NCBI RefSeq assembly: GCF_001700505.1
Contig: NZ_MAPV01000093.1
Coordinates: forward strand, 45,130 to 109,129
Reading direction: 5' to 3'
DNA: 64,000 nt
Origin: Streptomyces mutomycini
GTDB lineage: Bacteria; Actinomycetota; Actinomycetes; Streptomycetales; Streptomycetaceae
Within the stretch, counting starts at the first letter, position 1; each line of letters starts with the position of its first letter. This document shows, one piece after another, positions 26,116 to 36,602 of the stretch. Position numbers and translations under genes: made by a program. Below the pieces are notes generated by a model that saw only the letters and a program-made list of their open reading frames with translations, did not search any database and was not told the origin of the DNA.

Positions 26116-29004
26116 TCAGCGCATCGAGCGGAGTCTGGCGTCCACCAGTCCGGCCTCGTCGGGCAGACCCAGACGGTGCCAGGTCGCCAGGGAGCGGTGG
26201 AAGTAGTGCCTCGCGGTCTGCTTCCGGCCGGTCGCATCGTGCAACTCGCCCAGCAGGCCGGCCACCCGGGCCTCGGCGCGGCGGTCACCGAGCTGCTGCT
26301 GCACGGCGAGGGCACCGATCAGCAGTGCGGACGCCTCCCGGGCATCGCCCTGCCGTAGGCACAGTTCCGCGATGCTCTGCTGCACGTAGGCGGCGCAGTG
26401 CAGGTCGGCCAGCTCGTCGAAGATGCGGAGGGCGCGCTCCAGCTCGCCACGCGCCGACCGCGCCTCACCGCGCAGTTCGTGCAGGACGGCGACCCGGCGG
26501 CGCACCTGCGCCTCGCGGTGGCGGTCCCCGACGACGCGGGACAGCTCCAGCGCCCCGCGCAGCCAGCCGGCCGCGGCCTCCGGTTCCTTGCGCTCCAGCC
26601 AGACGGAGGCGATCGCGTTGCGTGCCACCGCCTCACCGTGCGGGTCACCCGCGGCGGCGAAGTCCTGGAGCGCGGCGGTGAACGCCCCGAGGGCGGCGCG
26701 GAGATCACCCACGACCCGGTGGACCGAGCCGGCCCCCACCGCGGCGACGGCCTCCCCCGTCGGGTGGCCGAGTCCGGCGAAGAGCGCGCGGGAGCGGTCG
26801 AAGGACGTCAGCGCGTCCGCGTACCGGTCCTGGTAGAGGTGGAGCTGGCCGAGGTTGCGCAGCAGGGCCGCCGCCCTGACGTCGTCGTGGCGCGGCATGG
26901 CGTCGAGCACGAGCCGGTGGGTCCGCAGCCAGTCCCCGTAGTAGCCGCGCATGTCGAAGAAGCCCGCCAGTTCGATGGCAAGGTCGGCGGCCCGGTCGGT
27001 CCGCCCGAGCCGGACGGCCGCGTCGACGGCGGCCATGAGGGTGCGGTGCTCACTCTCGAACCAGTCCACCGGCCGGGCGCGCACCTTGGCCGCGACGGCG
27101 TGCGCCGGTCCGTCCGGCGGGCCGTGCTCGTCGGGTCCGCCCAGGACACCGAGGAAACGGGTGGGCATCGCGGCGTTGGCCGAGCGTGCGAGGGCGATGA
27201 GGGCGTCGATGACCTGGAGGCGGCGACGGTGCCGGTCCTCCTGATCGTCCGTCAGGGTCAGTTCGCGGGCGTAGGAACGCAGCAGGCCGTGCATGCGGTA
27301 GCGGTTCAGACCGAGACCGTCCCTGCCCACGACTTCCACGAGGTGTTCGTCGAGCAGGGTCTCCAGGCCCCCCGCCTCACCGTCGCACCCCGTCGCCACG
27401 GCGACGAGCCAGCCGGGTACGGCGTCGTCGGGCAGGTCCCCGAAGGTGCGGAAGGCGTGGGCGGCGGGCTCGGGAAGATGGCGGTAGCTGAGCTCGGCGC
27501 CGGCACGTACCTCCAGCTCACCGGAGCGGACCGCGCCGAGACGCCCGCGTTCGTCGCGCAGCGAGTCGGCCAGGGTGCCGACGCTCCACCCGGGCCGGTT
27601 CACCAGCCGCGCGGCAGCGATCCGTACGGCCAGCGGCAGCGATCCGCACTCGGCGAGGACGCGGTCGGCGTCGGAGCGTTCCCGGAGCAGCCGGTCCGCG
27701 CCCACGATGGTCCCGAACAGGGCGCGGGCGTCGTCGGGCCGCATCAGCCCGAGCGGGCAGGGGTGCGCAGGCAGTCCGGGCATCCGGCGCCGGGAGCTGA
27801 CCAGTACGGCCGAGCCGCCGGTGCCCGGGAGCAGCGGGCTCACCTGTGTGCCGTCCAGGGCGTCGTCGAGCACGACGAGGAAGCGCCGCTGTGCCAGACG
27901 GGAGCGGAACATCGCGGCGCGTTCGCCCGTTTCACCGGGTATCGCGCTGTCGATGACCCCGAGGCCGCGCAGCATCTCCGCCAGGACGTCCGCCGGTTCA
28001 CGGGGGCACTCGCTCGTCCCGGCGAGGTCGACGAAGAGCTGACCGTCGGGAAAGGTGTCACGCACCCGGTGGGCGACGTGTACGGCGAGCGTGGACTTCC
28101 CGGCACCCGGTGGTCCCGACACCGCCGCGACCACGGGCTGTCGCCCTGCGGTGGACAGCAGCTCCTCCAGGTCGGCGACCTCGACGGCGCGGCCGGTGAA
28201 GTCGGGGATGTCCATCGGCAGCTGGCAGACGGACGCGGGCGCCGCCGCGTGGCGCCCGCCCCCGTAACCGTTCACCTCGGCACCGATGGCCCGTAGCGGA
28301 GCGCTCGGCTCGATGCCCAGCTCGGCGGCGATCACCCGCTCCGCCTCGGCGTACGCGGACCGCGCCTCGGCGCTGCGGCCCGCGTCGTGAAGCGCGTGCA
28401 CGAGCATCCGCCACAGGTCCTCCCGCAGCGGGTTCTCGGTCAGCCGGGACCGGAGGCCGGAGACCAGATGGGCGTAGTCCCCGAGCCGGAGCCGTAACTC
28501 CAGGCACTCGTCGACCGCGACCGACCGCAGCCCCTCCATGCGCGTGATGGCCGGGTCCCACACCACGCTGGAGGGCACGTCCTGGAGCATCCCGCCGCGC
28601 CACAGCTCCAGGGCCGATTCGTAGGAGCGCAGCGCGACGACGTCCTCACCGCGGTCGCGAGCGGCGCGGGCTGCCGCGAGCTGCTGCTCGAAGAGCAGCA
28701 TGTCGACCTCGCCGGGGGCAGCGTCCAGCGAGTACCCCGAGGGCATGGTGCGCAGCCCCTCGACCGCCGCGGGCGGCAGCAGACGCCGCAGCGTCCTTAC
28801 GTAGGTGCGCACGTTGGCGACCGCGGACCTCGGTGCGCCGCCGGGCCAGAGGACCTCGGTCAGCAGGTCGAGCGAGACGAAACCGTTCGGCTGGAGCAGC
28901 AGGGTGGCCAGCAGGGCCCTGGGCTTCGCCCCGTTGATCCGCACCGGGACCCCGTGGGCCCGCACCTGGAGCGGCCCCAGGATCCCGAACGTCGGCTCCC
29001 CCAC
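26116..29004 (-). CDS. SARP/AfsR-type regulator with NB-ARC and TPR domains
   Basis: A 962-aa protein. GTG 29004 has GGAGG 5 nt upstream. The N-terminal OmpR-like winged helix (residues about 1-95; GAKPRALLATLLLQPNGFVS) is followed by a bacterial transcriptional activator domain to about 245. The NB-ARC ATPase has Walker A GPPGAGKST and VLDDALDG-type Walker B. About 400 residues of TPR-like helices (QDRYADALTSFDRSRALF) end the protein. This AfsR-like architecture regulates secondary metabolism or development in Streptomyces. No biosynthetic cluster lies beside it, so it may be a global or orphan regulator. Confidence 0.9.
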   Translation of the reverse strand: MGEPTFGILGPLQVRAHGVPVRINGAKPRALLATLLLQPNGFVSLDLLTEVLWPGGAPRSAVANVRTYVRTLRRLLPPAAVEGLRTMPSGYSLDAAPGEVDMLLFEQQLAAARAARDRGEDVVALRSYESALELWRGGMLQDVPSSVVWDPAITRMEGLRSVAVDECLELRLRLGDYAHLVSGLRSRLTENPLREDLWRMLVHALHDAGRSAEARSAYAEAERVIAAELGIEPSAPLRAIGAEVNGYGGGRHAAAPASVCQLPMDIPDFTGRAVEVADLEELLSTAGRQPVVAAVSGPPGAGKSTLAVHVAHRVRDTFPDGQLFVDLAGTSECPREPADVLAEMLRGLGVIDSAIPGETGERAAMFRSRLAQRRFLVVLDDALDGTQVSPLLPGTGGSAVLVSSRRRMPGLPAHPCPLGLMRPDDARALFGTIVGADRLLRERSDADRVLAECGSLPLAVRIAAARLVNRPGWSVGTLADSLRDERGRLGAVRSGELEVRAGAELSYRHLPEPAAHAFRTFGDLPDDAVPGWLVAVATGCDGEAGGLETLLDEHLVEVVGRDGLGLNRYRMHGLLRSYARELTLTDDQEDRHRRRLQVIDALIALARSANAAMPTRFLGVLGGPDEHGPPDGPAHAVAAKVRARPVDWFESEHRTLMAAVDAAVRLGRTDRAADLAIELAGFFDMRGYYGDWLRTHRLVLDAMPRHDDVRAAALLRNLGQLHLYQDRYADALTSFDRSRALFAGLGHPTGEAVAAVGAGSVHRVVGDLRAALGAFTAALQDFAAAGDPHGEAVARNAIASVWLERKEPEAAAGWLRGALELSRVVGDRHREAQVRRRVAVLHELRGEARSARGELERALRIFDELADLHCAAYVQQSIAELCLRQGDAREASALLIGALAVQQQLGDRRAEARVAGLLGELHDATGRKQTARHYFHRSLATWHRLGLPDEAGLVDARLRSMR

Positions 29005-29210
29005 CGCGGCCTCCGTGACTGTCGCTGACTGCGGTGCAGCGTAACGATGTTCGAGCCCGTGGAAAGGAAATCCAGGTGACGACTCCCACTCGATTCGCCT
29101 CGTGGACGGTCAGCGGGTTCGCGACGCCCCCGGGCCCCCGCCCGGTGAGGGAGATCTCGCCCCTGCGGCCCGTCGCGACCGGGGCGACTTTTCCTTCCCG
29201 CGCCCTCAGG

Positions 29211-29709
29211 TCAGGTACCGCGGCTCTCCTCGCGCCGCCGCCGTCGCCGTTCACGCCGGCGGTCGGTCCTGCGCGCCCGGGACCGTGCCAGCCGTTCCTC
29301 ACGCATTCGGCGTTCGCGCTCCTGGCGGCGCGCCTCGCGCGCCCCATCGGTGTGGCGCCGCGCAGCCCACGGGATCACGACGCCGGCCGCGACGAGGACG
29401 AGTGCCACGATCCAGTGGCCGGCAGACGTGCCCATGGTCAGCGCGACCGCCGCCCCGGCAATCGCTCCGGCCGAGTGACCCAGAGCCGGTCGCCAGTCCG
29501 TGCGGTAGCGCCCGAGGACCCTCGCCCATGACGGCCAGCGGCCAGAGCGCGGCCATGAAGGCCGTGAAGTACTTCCCGCCGCCCTCCGGAACGCCACAGC
29601 CCCCCTTCGGATGCGGCTCGCACCCCAAGGTCACCAGACCGGCCAGGCCCCAGCCGAACCAGAGCATCAACCCAGCCGCGAAGGCGGCCCCCACCCATCT
29701 CGCTCCCAT
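29211..29709 (-). pseudogene. Membrane protein gene with apparent single-base frameshift
   Basis: From ATG 29709 the first frame encodes two hydrophobic helices (GARWVGAAFAAGLMLWFGWG; KYFTAFMAALWPLAV). After that, continuous membrane-protein sequence is found only in the next frame (ALGHSAGAIAGAAVALTMG; HWIVALVLVAAGVVIPWAAR, then a very basic Arg-rich tail) down to the stop at 29211. Removing one base in the GGG near 29519-29526 would restore a 165-aa, four-helix protein. This is a sequencing error or a genuine inactivation; two overlapping genes are less likely because the second frame has no plausible start. Confidence 0.6.
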
Positions 29710-30052
29710 GTGCGGAGCATAGGGGTGACGTGACTGCCCCCCGCCGTCCCTGGCGGGGACCGGTTCGACGCACCGGCACCGGTGAGCTGCGTGGTCCACG
29801 TCGCCGGCACCGGCGCCCGTCCACTGCCGGAGACCGTCCGGCTCTACGTACGCCGCGTGGTCTCCGGGACCTCGCGGTCCCGCGTTCGCGTCCGGACCAC
29901 GGATGACGACGGCGGGCGGTCGCCCGCCGCGCTGCTCCGGGACGGTGCGGCCGCTCCGCCGGCGGGCGCCCCTTCAGGCGCCCCGGTGGCCGAGGCACCT
30001 GCCATCTCCCGGGTGCAGGCGGCGGGCGCCGGGGCTCGGACCCGGCGCGGCC
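29710..30052. other. Gap without recognised gene
   Basis: This 343-bp GC-rich stretch lies between the frameshifted membrane gene and the Asp23 gene end. It holds Arg/Ala-rich shadow frames only. An inverted GGCGCC-type repeat near 29968-29985 could serve as the Asp23-gene terminator. No credible gene seen. Confidence 0.5.
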
Positions 30053-30490
30053 TCACTGCACGCGGGCGGACGACCGGCCACCGTCGCCCTCTTCGTCGCT
30101 GTCGTCGCCCGGGATGTGGACGTCGAAGACGTTGATGTTGATCTCGACGACCTCCAGGCCCGTCATCGTCTGCACCGCGTCGGTGACGTTGCCCCTGACC
30201 TTGTCGGCGAGTTCATGGATCGGGATGCCGTAGTCGACCTCGATGTCGACGTCGACCGCGGTCTGCTTCTCTCCCACCTCCACCTTCACGCCACGTCCCC
30301 CGCCGGAGGACCCGCCCACGCGTCCCGCGACGGCCCCTATCGCCTTGGACGCTCCCCGGCCCACCGAGTGCACGCCCTCGGTCTCACGGATCGCGATTCC
30401 GGCGATGGTTGCCACCACTCCGTCGGCGATGGTCGTCCTGCCTCGCGTCTTCTCACCCGAACTTCCGCCCGAGGTCCCGAATTCAGCCAT
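30053..30490 (-). CDS. Asp23/Gls24 family envelope stress protein
   Basis: A 145-aa protein; ATG 30490 has GAGG upstream. Core motifs GRTTIADGVVATIAGIAIRETEGV and VDVDIEVDYGIPIHELADKVR are typical of the Asp23 (DUF322) family, with an acidic tail. Members sit at the cell envelope through a membrane anchor and respond to envelope or alkaline stress. No AmaP-like anchor gene is adjacent here, unlike some Streptomyces loci. Family clear, role not proven. Confidence 0.85.
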   Translation of the reverse strand: MAEFGTSGGSSGEKTRGRTTIADGVVATIAGIAIRETEGVHSVGRGASKAIGAVAGRVGGSSGGGRGVKVEVGEKQTAVDVDIEVDYGIPIHELADKVRGNVTDAVQTMTGLEVVEININVFDVHIPGDDSDEEGDGGRSSARVQ

Positions 30491-30718
30491 GACTGCCTCA
30501 CAGAGAGTCGATGCGGCGAGGCGGCTCACCTCCTCGCCGGCTCCTCATTTCACTGTGCGCCCGCCCGGCGTCCCCCGCCATCGAGACGTACACAGCGCTC
30601 GCCGCGACCACGCTCAGCGACCACCCACGCGCGGCGACCCGGCCATGGGGCCGGGCGTGCTCAGCATCACCCTGGACAGCCACCGTGACCGGCGGGTAAC
30701 TTTTGCCCAGGACTGAGC

Positions 30719-30726
30719 AAGCGCTT
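30719..30726. promoter_or_regulatory. AAGCGCTT palindrome upstream of acyl-CoA dehydrogenase
   Basis: The sequence AGCAAGCGCTTAGC spans 30716-30729, about 40 bp before the GTG start, centred on a perfect AAGCGCTT. It could be a TetR-family operator for fatty acid or branched-chain oxidation genes. Weak evidence. Confidence 0.35.
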
Positions 30727-30769
30727 AGCCACTGCGACCGAAGCCGAAGCTGACACCAGGAGGCACCCC

Positions 30770-31927
30770 GTGCGCCGTACGGTTTACAACGAGGACCACG
30801 AGGCGTTCCGGGAGACCATCCGCGCCTTCATCGAGGCCGAGGTCGTCCCCGTCTACGACGAGTGGTTCGCGGCGGGCCAGGCGCCTCGCGACTTCTACTA
30901 CAAGCTCGCCGAGCTGGGCATCTTCGGCATCGAGGTGCCCGAGGAGTACGGCGGCGCGGGCGAGGAGTCCTTCAAGTTCGAGGCGGTGCTGTACGAGGAG
31001 ACCGCCCGCGCGGGCATCTCCTTCGGCGGCTCCGGCGTGCACGTCCTGCTCTGCCTGCCCTACCTCAAGGCGTACGCCACCGAGGAGCAGAAGAAGCGCT
31101 GGCTGCCGGACTTCGTCTCCGGCAAGTCCATGTACGCGATCGCCATGACCGAGCCGGGCACCGGTTCCGACCTGGCCGGCATGAAGACCACCGCCAAGCT
31201 CTCCGAGGACGGCACGCACTACGTCCTCAACGGTGCCAAGACCTTCATCACGGGTGGTGTGCACGCCGACAAGGTCATCGTCTGTGCCCGCACGGACGCC
31301 CCCAAGGCCGACGACCGCCGCCACGGCATCTCGCTCCTGGTGGTCGACACCAAGTCCGAGGGCTACTCGGTCGGCCGCAAGCTCGACAAGCTGGGCCTGA
31401 AGGTCTCCGACACCGCCGAGCTGGCCTTCGTGGACGTCAAGGTTCCCGTCGACGACCTGCTGGGCGAGGAGAACAAGGGCTTCTCCTACCTCGGCCAGAA
31501 CCTCCCGCAGGAGCGTCTGGGCATCGCGGTCGGCGCGTACGCGCAGGCTGCCGCCGCCGTGCGCTTCGCGCAGCAGTACACGCAGGACCGCACCGTCTTC
31601 GGCAAGACCGTCGCGTCCTTCCAGAACACCAAGTTCGAGCTGGCCGCCTGCAAGGCCGAGGTCGACGCGGCCGAAGCCGTGTGCGACCGGGCCATCGAGG
31701 CCCTGGACGCCGGTGAGCTCACGCCCGCCGAGGCCGCCTCCGCGAAGCTGTTCTGCACCGAGGTCGCGCACCGCGTGATCGACCGCTGCCTCCAGCTGCA
31801 CGGCGGCTACGGCTTCATGAACGAGTACCCGATCGCCCGCCTCTACACGGACAACCGGGTCAACCGCATCTACGGCGGCACCAGCGAGGTCATGAAGTCG
31901 ATCATCGCCAAGTCCATGGGTCTCTGA
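30770..31927 (+). CDS. Acyl-CoA dehydrogenase
   Basis: A 385-aa protein with GTG 30770 after AGGAGG. Family signatures are AMTEPGTGSDLAGMKT (FAD/substrate region) and QLHGGYGFMNEYPIARLYTDNRVNRIYGGTSEV at the C-terminus, with catalytic Glu in the expected QxxGGxGF context. It oxidises an acyl-CoA to the 2-enoyl-CoA, passing electrons to ETF. In S. coelicolor a similar gene sits just upstream of the carboxylase operon. A thioesterase gene follows 19 bp later. Confidence 0.9.
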   Translation: MRRTVYNEDHEAFRETIRAFIEAEVVPVYDEWFAAGQAPRDFYYKLAELGIFGIEVPEEYGGAGEESFKFEAVLYEETARAGISFGGSGVHVLLCLPYLKAYATEEQKKRWLPDFVSGKSMYAIAMTEPGTGSDLAGMKTTAKLSEDGTHYVLNGAKTFITGGVHADKVIVCARTDAPKADDRRHGISLLVVDTKSEGYSVGRKLDKLGLKVSDTAELAFVDVKVPVDDLLGEENKGFSYLGQNLPQERLGIAVGAYAQAAAAVRFAQQYTQDRTVFGKTVASFQNTKFELAACKAEVDAAEAVCDRAIEALDAGELTPAEAASAKLFCTEVAHRVIDRCLQLHGGYGFMNEYPIARLYTDNRVNRIYGGTSEVMKSIIAKSMGL

Positions 31928-31946
31928 GAGCGGCTACGTTCTCTCC

Positions 31947-32822
31947 ATGAGCTCAGCACTCGACTCCCTGCTCGATCTGCTCGACCTGGAGCGGATCGAG
32001 CAGGACATCTTCCGGGGCATGAGCCGTTCGGCGGTCGTGCCCCGCGTCTTCGGCGGCCAGGTCGCGGCCCAGGCCCTGGTCGCCGCCGGGCGCACGGTCC
32101 CCGACGACCGGGGCGCCCACTCCCTGCACGCGTACTTCCTGCGCCCCGGCGACCCGGGCGCGCCGATCGTCTACAGCGTGGACCGGATCCGGGACGGGCG
32201 GTCCTTCACCACCCGCCGGGTCGTCGCCGTCCAGCACGGCAAGCCCATCTTCCACCTCTCGGCGTCGTTCCAGGTGCACGAGGAGGGCATGGACCACCAG
32301 GCGGTGATGCCCCACGCCCCCGACCCGGAGACCCTGCCGACGGCGGAGCAGATGCTGCCCCGGTACGCGGACCGCTTCACCGATCCGCGCATGGTGGACC
32401 GGCTGCTGGAGGCACGGGCCGCGGTCGATCTGCGATATGCCGACGCCCCGCCGTTCGCCACCGCCGGTGAGGCGCGCGAGCCGCGCTCCCAGGTCTGGTT
32501 CCGCACACACGGCAAGCTGGCGGACGACCCGCTGCTGCACGTCTGCATGGCGACGTACGTCTCCGACATGACCCTGCTCGACTCGGTGCTGCTCGCCCAC
32601 GGGCGCGGCGGCTGGTCGGTCGGCGACGTGGTGGGCGCGAGCCTGGACCACGCGATGTGGTTCCACCGTCCCTTCCGGGCGGACGAGTGGCTCCTCTACG
32701 ACCAGGAGTCGCCGTCCGCGTCCGGCGGGCGCGGTCTCGGCCAGGCCAGGATCTACACCGCCGACGGGAAGCTGGCGATCACGGTCATCCAGGAGGGCCT
32801 GATCCGCGTCCCGAGGGAGTGA
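31947..32822 (+). CDS. tesB: Acyl-CoA thioesterase II (TesB family)
   Basis: A 291-aa protein in a double hot-dog fold. N-terminal IFRGMSRSAVVPRVFGGQVAAQAL and C-terminal GVGASLDHAMWFHRPF-type sequence match TesB; the active Asp/His region is DVVGASLDHAMWFH. It hydrolyses medium/long-chain acyl-CoA to free acid and CoA. It is close behind the acyl-CoA dehydrogenase and likely co-transcribed, fitting fatty acid or acyl-CoA metabolism. Confidence 0.9.
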   Translation: MSSALDSLLDLLDLERIEQDIFRGMSRSAVVPRVFGGQVAAQALVAAGRTVPDDRGAHSLHAYFLRPGDPGAPIVYSVDRIRDGRSFTTRRVVAVQHGKPIFHLSASFQVHEEGMDHQAVMPHAPDPETLPTAEQMLPRYADRFTDPRMVDRLLEARAAVDLRYADAPPFATAGEAREPRSQVWFRTHGKLADDPLLHVCMATYVSDMTLLDSVLLAHGRGGWSVGDVVGASLDHAMWFHRPFRADEWLLYDQESPSASGGRGLGQARIYTADGKLAITVIQEGLIRVPRE

Positions 32823-33107
32823 AGCCGCGCAAGCGGACGCACCGCCCACGATCGGTGACGAGCGGGCTGGGGTCCACGTCGGCCGTCGTCGCGGCGGGCG
32901 CCGCCCGGCGGCAGCGTGCCCGGGTGACGGTCCACGTGCCCGCCGCGGCGGTACCGGAGCGGATCGACCCGCGGTGGGCCCCGTCGGGCCCAGGACGCGG
33001 AGACCCGCGTCCCGGGCCCGGCTCGCCGCCCGTCCGGGCAATCCGCGGCTCCGGCTCCGCCTCGCGGTGACCGGAACCGGCCCCGCCGGTCGCCCACCGG
33101 CGGCGCG

Positions 33108-33905
33108 TTACCCCCGGTCGCCGGAGGGAAGCAGCCCGGCCGCGTCCAGCAGGTAGTCGGTCATCGGGTCGTAGTAGCGCGGGTCGGCGACGTGGTCGTC
33201 CAGCGGCACCGTGACCTGGAGGGTGCCCTCCGCCTCGCCCAGGAACAGCGCGGGGTCGTTGCAGTCCGCGTAGCCGATCGAGTCGATCCCGCGCTGCCCC
33301 GCGCACCCGGCCCAGCCGTGGTCGGCCACGACCAGGCCGGGCTGCGGCCGCCCCTCGCGCTCCAGGCCGTCCAGGATGGCGGCCATCGGGACCGGTGAGT
33401 GCGTGTGCCACAGGGTCGCGCCGCGCTCCAGCACGGCGACGTCGGCGAACTGGAAGACCATGCCCTCGTCCGCCATCAGGCCGCCGGGAATCCGCACGAT
33501 CTCGCACCCGGCCGCCCGCAGGGCGTCCGCGGTCCGCCGGTGCACGTCGAGCAGCCCGCCCGGGTGGCCCGTCGCGAGCAGCACCCGTTCCCCGTCCGCC
33601 GCGGCCTTCCGCAGGCGGGCGGCCATCCGGTCGAGGGCGTCGACGGTCAGCTCCGGGTCGATGGTGTCCTGCCCCTGCCGGTGCTCGGGATCGTCGATCA
33701 CTCCGCATCTCTCGGCCATCACGGCCAGCACGTCCTGCTCGTCACGCCAGCGGTCGCCGAGCTCCAGCCCCAGCCAGAAATGGCGGTTGCCGTTGGCGAG
33801 CTGACGGTAGTGGGAGAGGTTGTTGTCGCGGGGGGTGGCGACGTCGCCGGCGATACGGGTGCGGACGAGGTGCTCGACGAGGGCGGCGCGGCTGGGTATC
33901 GGCAT
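33108..33905 (-). CDS. Phosphatase-like conserved protein
   Basis: A 265-aa protein with ATG 33905 chosen over an upstream in-frame ATG. Motifs include RDNNLSHYRQLANGNRHFWLG, LLATGHPGGLLDVH, VVADHGWAGCAGQRG and GYADCNDPALFLGEAEG. Similar Streptomyces proteins are labelled phosphatase, but a specific reaction is not evident. No signal peptide. It stands alone between a convergent thioesterase and the glycerol kinase region. Confidence 0.6.
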   Translation of the reverse strand: MPIPSRAALVEHLVRTRIAGDVATPRDNNLSHYRQLANGNRHFWLGLELGDRWRDEQDVLAVMAERCGVIDDPEHRQGQDTIDPELTVDALDRMAARLRKAAADGERVLLATGHPGGLLDVHRRTADALRAAGCEIVRIPGGLMADEGMVFQFADVAVLERGATLWHTHSPVPMAAILDGLEREGRPQPGLVVADHGWAGCAGQRGIDSIGYADCNDPALFLGEAEGTLQVTVPLDDHVADPRYYDPMTDYLLDAAGLLPSGDRG

Positions 33906-34102
33906 GCGCCCATTGTGCCGTCGGTGACGCGCCGTGTGCCCGGTGTCCCGCACCTCGGACGGAACGTGGACGCGGACCATGGCCCGTCCGGTGCGGCGAA
34001 CGGCCGCGGGCTGCACCGGGGGCCGCGGGTCCCCGGTGCAGCCCGCGTCGTCGTCGGCCCGAGGCCCACGGCCTGCGGGCCGGAGCGGGCGTCACCGCGC
34101 AG

Positions 34103-35626
34103 TCAGTCGGTATTCACCTTCACCCAGTCCAGGGTGCGCTCGACGGCCCGCTTCCATCCCTCGTATCCCTCTTGGCGCTGCTCCTCGCTCCATTGCGGTT
34201 CCCAGCGCTTCGACTCCTGCCAGTGGGAACGCAACTCGTCGGTGTCCCGCCAGAAGCCGGTGGCGAGCCCTGCCGCGTAGGCCGCGCCGAGCGCCGTGGT
34301 CTCCGCGACCACCGGGCGGCTCACCGGTACGCCCAGCACGTCCGCCTGGATCTGCATGCACAGGTCGTTGGCGGTCACGCCACCGTCGACCCTGAGTACG
34401 TCCAGGTGCACGCCCGAGTCCTGTTCCATAGCGTCCACCACGTCGCGGCTCTGGTAGCAGATGGCCTCCAGGGTGGCGCGCGCGATGTGCGCGTTGGTGT
34501 TGTAGCGGGCCAGGCCCACCATCGCGCCCCGCGCGTCGGAGCGCCAGTAGGGTGCGAACAGCCCGGAGAAGGCGGGTACGAAGTACATCCCGCCGTTGTC
34601 CTTCACCGACCTGGCCAGTTGCTCGCTCTCCGGAGCACTGCCGATGATCTTCAGCTGGTCGCGCAGCCATTGCACGGCCGCGCCGGTGACGGCGATGGAT
34701 CCCTCCAGGGCGTAGACGACCGGGCTCCCGCCGAACTGGTAGGCCACGGTGGTCAGCAGGCCGCTCCGTGAACGCACCAGCTCGGTCCCGGTGTTGAGGA
34801 CGAGGAAGTTGCCGGTGCCATAGGTGTTCTTGGCCTCGCCCGGTGCGAAGCAGACCTGGCCGACCGTGGCCGCCTGCTGGTCGCCGAGGACACCGGTGAT
34901 CGGGATGGCGGCGCTCAGCGGTCGGGACGTACGCGCGGTGCCGTAGGACTCCGCGTCCGATGACGGATGGATGCTCGGCAGCATCGCACGCGGGATCCCG
35001 AAGATGCCCAGCAGCTCGTCGTCCCAGTCCAGCGTTTCCAGGTTCATCAGCATCGTGCGGCTGGCGTTGGTGACGTCGGTGGCGTGCACACCGCCGTTCG
35101 GTCCACCGGTGAGGTTCCACAGCACCCACGCGTCCGTGTTCCCGAACAGGGCGTGGCCCGCCTCGGCCGCCTGCCGGAGCCCGTCCACGTTCTCGAGCAG
35201 CCACTTGATCTTGCCGCCGGAGAAGTAGGTGGCGGGCGGCAGGCCCGTCCTGTGCCGGATGACCTCCCCGTGACCGTCGCGTTCGAGCGCTGCGGCGATG
35301 CTGTCCGTGCGGGTGTCCTGCCAGACGATGGCGTTGTAGTACGGGCGCCCCGTGCGCGGGTCCCAGACCACCGTGGTCTCCCGCTGGTTGGTGATGCCGA
35401 TCGCCTTGAGGTCCGATGCGTTCAGGCCACCGGTCCGGAGGGCGTTCTGGATCACCGTGTTGGTGCGTTCCCAGATCTCCACGGGGTCGTGTTCGACCCA
35501 CCCCGACCGCGGCAGGATCTGGTCGTGCTCAAGCTGGTGCCGGGCCACCTCGTTTCCGGCGTGATCGAAGATCATGAAGCGGGTGCTGGTGGTCCCCTGG
35601 TCCACCGCGCCGATGAACTCCGGCAT
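34103..35626 (-). CDS. glpK: Glycerol kinase
   Basis: A 507-aa FGGY-family kinase starting at ATG 35626. N-terminal [19 protein letters not shown] (ATP-binding) and [19 protein letters not shown] near the C-terminus are strong family markers. It phosphorylates glycerol to sn-glycerol 3-phosphate. It lies just downstream of the glycerol facilitator gene on the same strand, so both likely form an operon for glycerol use. No GylR-type regulator is next to it. Confidence 0.95.
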   Translation of the reverse strand: MPEFIGAVDQGTTSTRFMIFDHAGNEVARHQLEHDQILPRSGWVEHDPVEIWERTNTVIQNALRTGGLNASDLKAIGITNQRETTVVWDPRTGRPYYNAIVWQDTRTDSIAAALERDGHGEVIRHRTGLPPATYFSGGKIKWLLENVDGLRQAAEAGHALFGNTDAWVLWNLTGGPNGGVHATDVTNASRTMLMNLETLDWDDELLGIFGIPRAMLPSIHPSSDAESYGTARTSRPLSAAIPITGVLGDQQAATVGQVCFAPGEAKNTYGTGNFLVLNTGTELVRSRSGLLTTVAYQFGGSPVVYALEGSIAVTGAAVQWLRDQLKIIGSAPESEQLARSVKDNGGMYFVPAFSGLFAPYWRSDARGAMVGLARYNTNAHIARATLEAICYQSRDVVDAMEQDSGVHLDVLRVDGGVTANDLCMQIQADVLGVPVSRPVVAETTALGAAYAAGLATGFWRDTDELRSHWQESKRWEPQWSEEQRQEGYEGWKRAVERTLDWVKVNTD

Positions 35627-35702
35627 CGCTGCCGTCCCTTCTCCTGGGGTTGAGGTCCGCGATCGGACCGGTTTCCTTGCGTACGCTCCTGGCGCCGCCG
35701 GG

Positions 35703-36602
35703 TCAGCCTTCCGCGGTCGGCTTCTCGGGGACGCGGCCCTCCTGCTCCGGGCCGCTCCGCGCCTTGACCAACGGGCTGATCATCAGGTCGTAGGCCAGCA
35801 TGCCGATGACTCCGCCGATGAGCGGTCCGACGATGGGAATCCACCAGTAGCCGCTGTACCAGTCGAACGTGCCCGGCAGTGCGATGTCGCCCCAGCCCTC
35901 GAAGTACGCGAACAGCCGGGGCCCGAAGTCGCGGGCGGGATTGATCGCGTACCCGGCGTTCGTGCCGAAGGTCATTCCGATCGCCACGACGACGAGGCCG
36001 GTGATGTAGGGAGCGAGGTTGGCCAGTGGCGCCATGTTCCTGCCGTCGCTGACCGCGCAGATCAGGAGGAGCAGAATGCCGGTGCCGACGATCTGGTCGA
36101 GCAGCGGACCCCACCAGGAGTTCCCGAAGTACTCGGAAGGGAAGGTGGCGAAGATCGAGAAGGTGGGAAGCGATTCGTCCCGGGCCAGCCCCTCCTTCTG
36201 GTTGAAGAAGTCGATCGCCCACCGGTACGAGGCGTACACGAGTGCGGCGGCCACGAAGGCTCCCGCCACCTGGGCGAGCCAGTACGGAAGCACCTTCCGC
36301 CAGGCCAGCGTGCGCCGGACGGCGAAGGCCAGCGTGACCGCCGGGTTCATGTGTGCGCCGCTCACACCACCGGCTACGTAGACGCCGAAGACCACTCCCA
36401 GACCCCAGCCCCAGCAGATGATGATCCAGTCGGCGGCCCCGAAGGGGTCCATCCGGCGGCCGGACCCGGGCAGGCCGGCGACGGTCAGGGCCACCGACCC
36501 GACACCCAGCAGAATGAGAACGAAGGTGCCCAGGAACTCGGCGAGCATCTCGCCGCCGAGACCCTCGCGGTACCCCCGTCGACGTGTCGTGCTAACAGCC
36601 AC
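35703..36602 (-). CDS. glpF: MIP-family glycerol facilitator/aquaporin
   Basis: A 299-aa protein. GTG 36602 has GAGGAAGG upstream; a longer frame to 36674 is unlikely. Six membrane helices and both pore motifs, HMNPAVT and [10 protein letters not shown], are present; the Asp after the second NPA favours a glycerol-type channel. Long loops with [12 protein letters not shown] and [10 protein letters not shown]. Co-localised with glycerol kinase, it should import glycerol. Confidence 0.9.
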   Translation of the reverse strand: MAVSTTRRRGYREGLGGEMLAEFLGTFVLILLGVGSVALTVAGLPGSGRRMDPFGAADWIIICWGWGLGVVFGVYVAGGVSGAHMNPAVTLAFAVRRTLAWRKVLPYWLAQVAGAFVAAALVYASYRWAIDFFNQKEGLARDESLPTFSIFATFPSEYFGNSWWGPLLDQIVGTGILLLLICAVSDGRNMAPLANLAPYITGLVVVAIGMTFGTNAGYAINPARDFGPRLFAYFEGWGDIALPGTFDWYSGYWWIPIVGPLIGGVIGMLAYDLMISPLVKARSGPEQEGRVPEKPTAEG

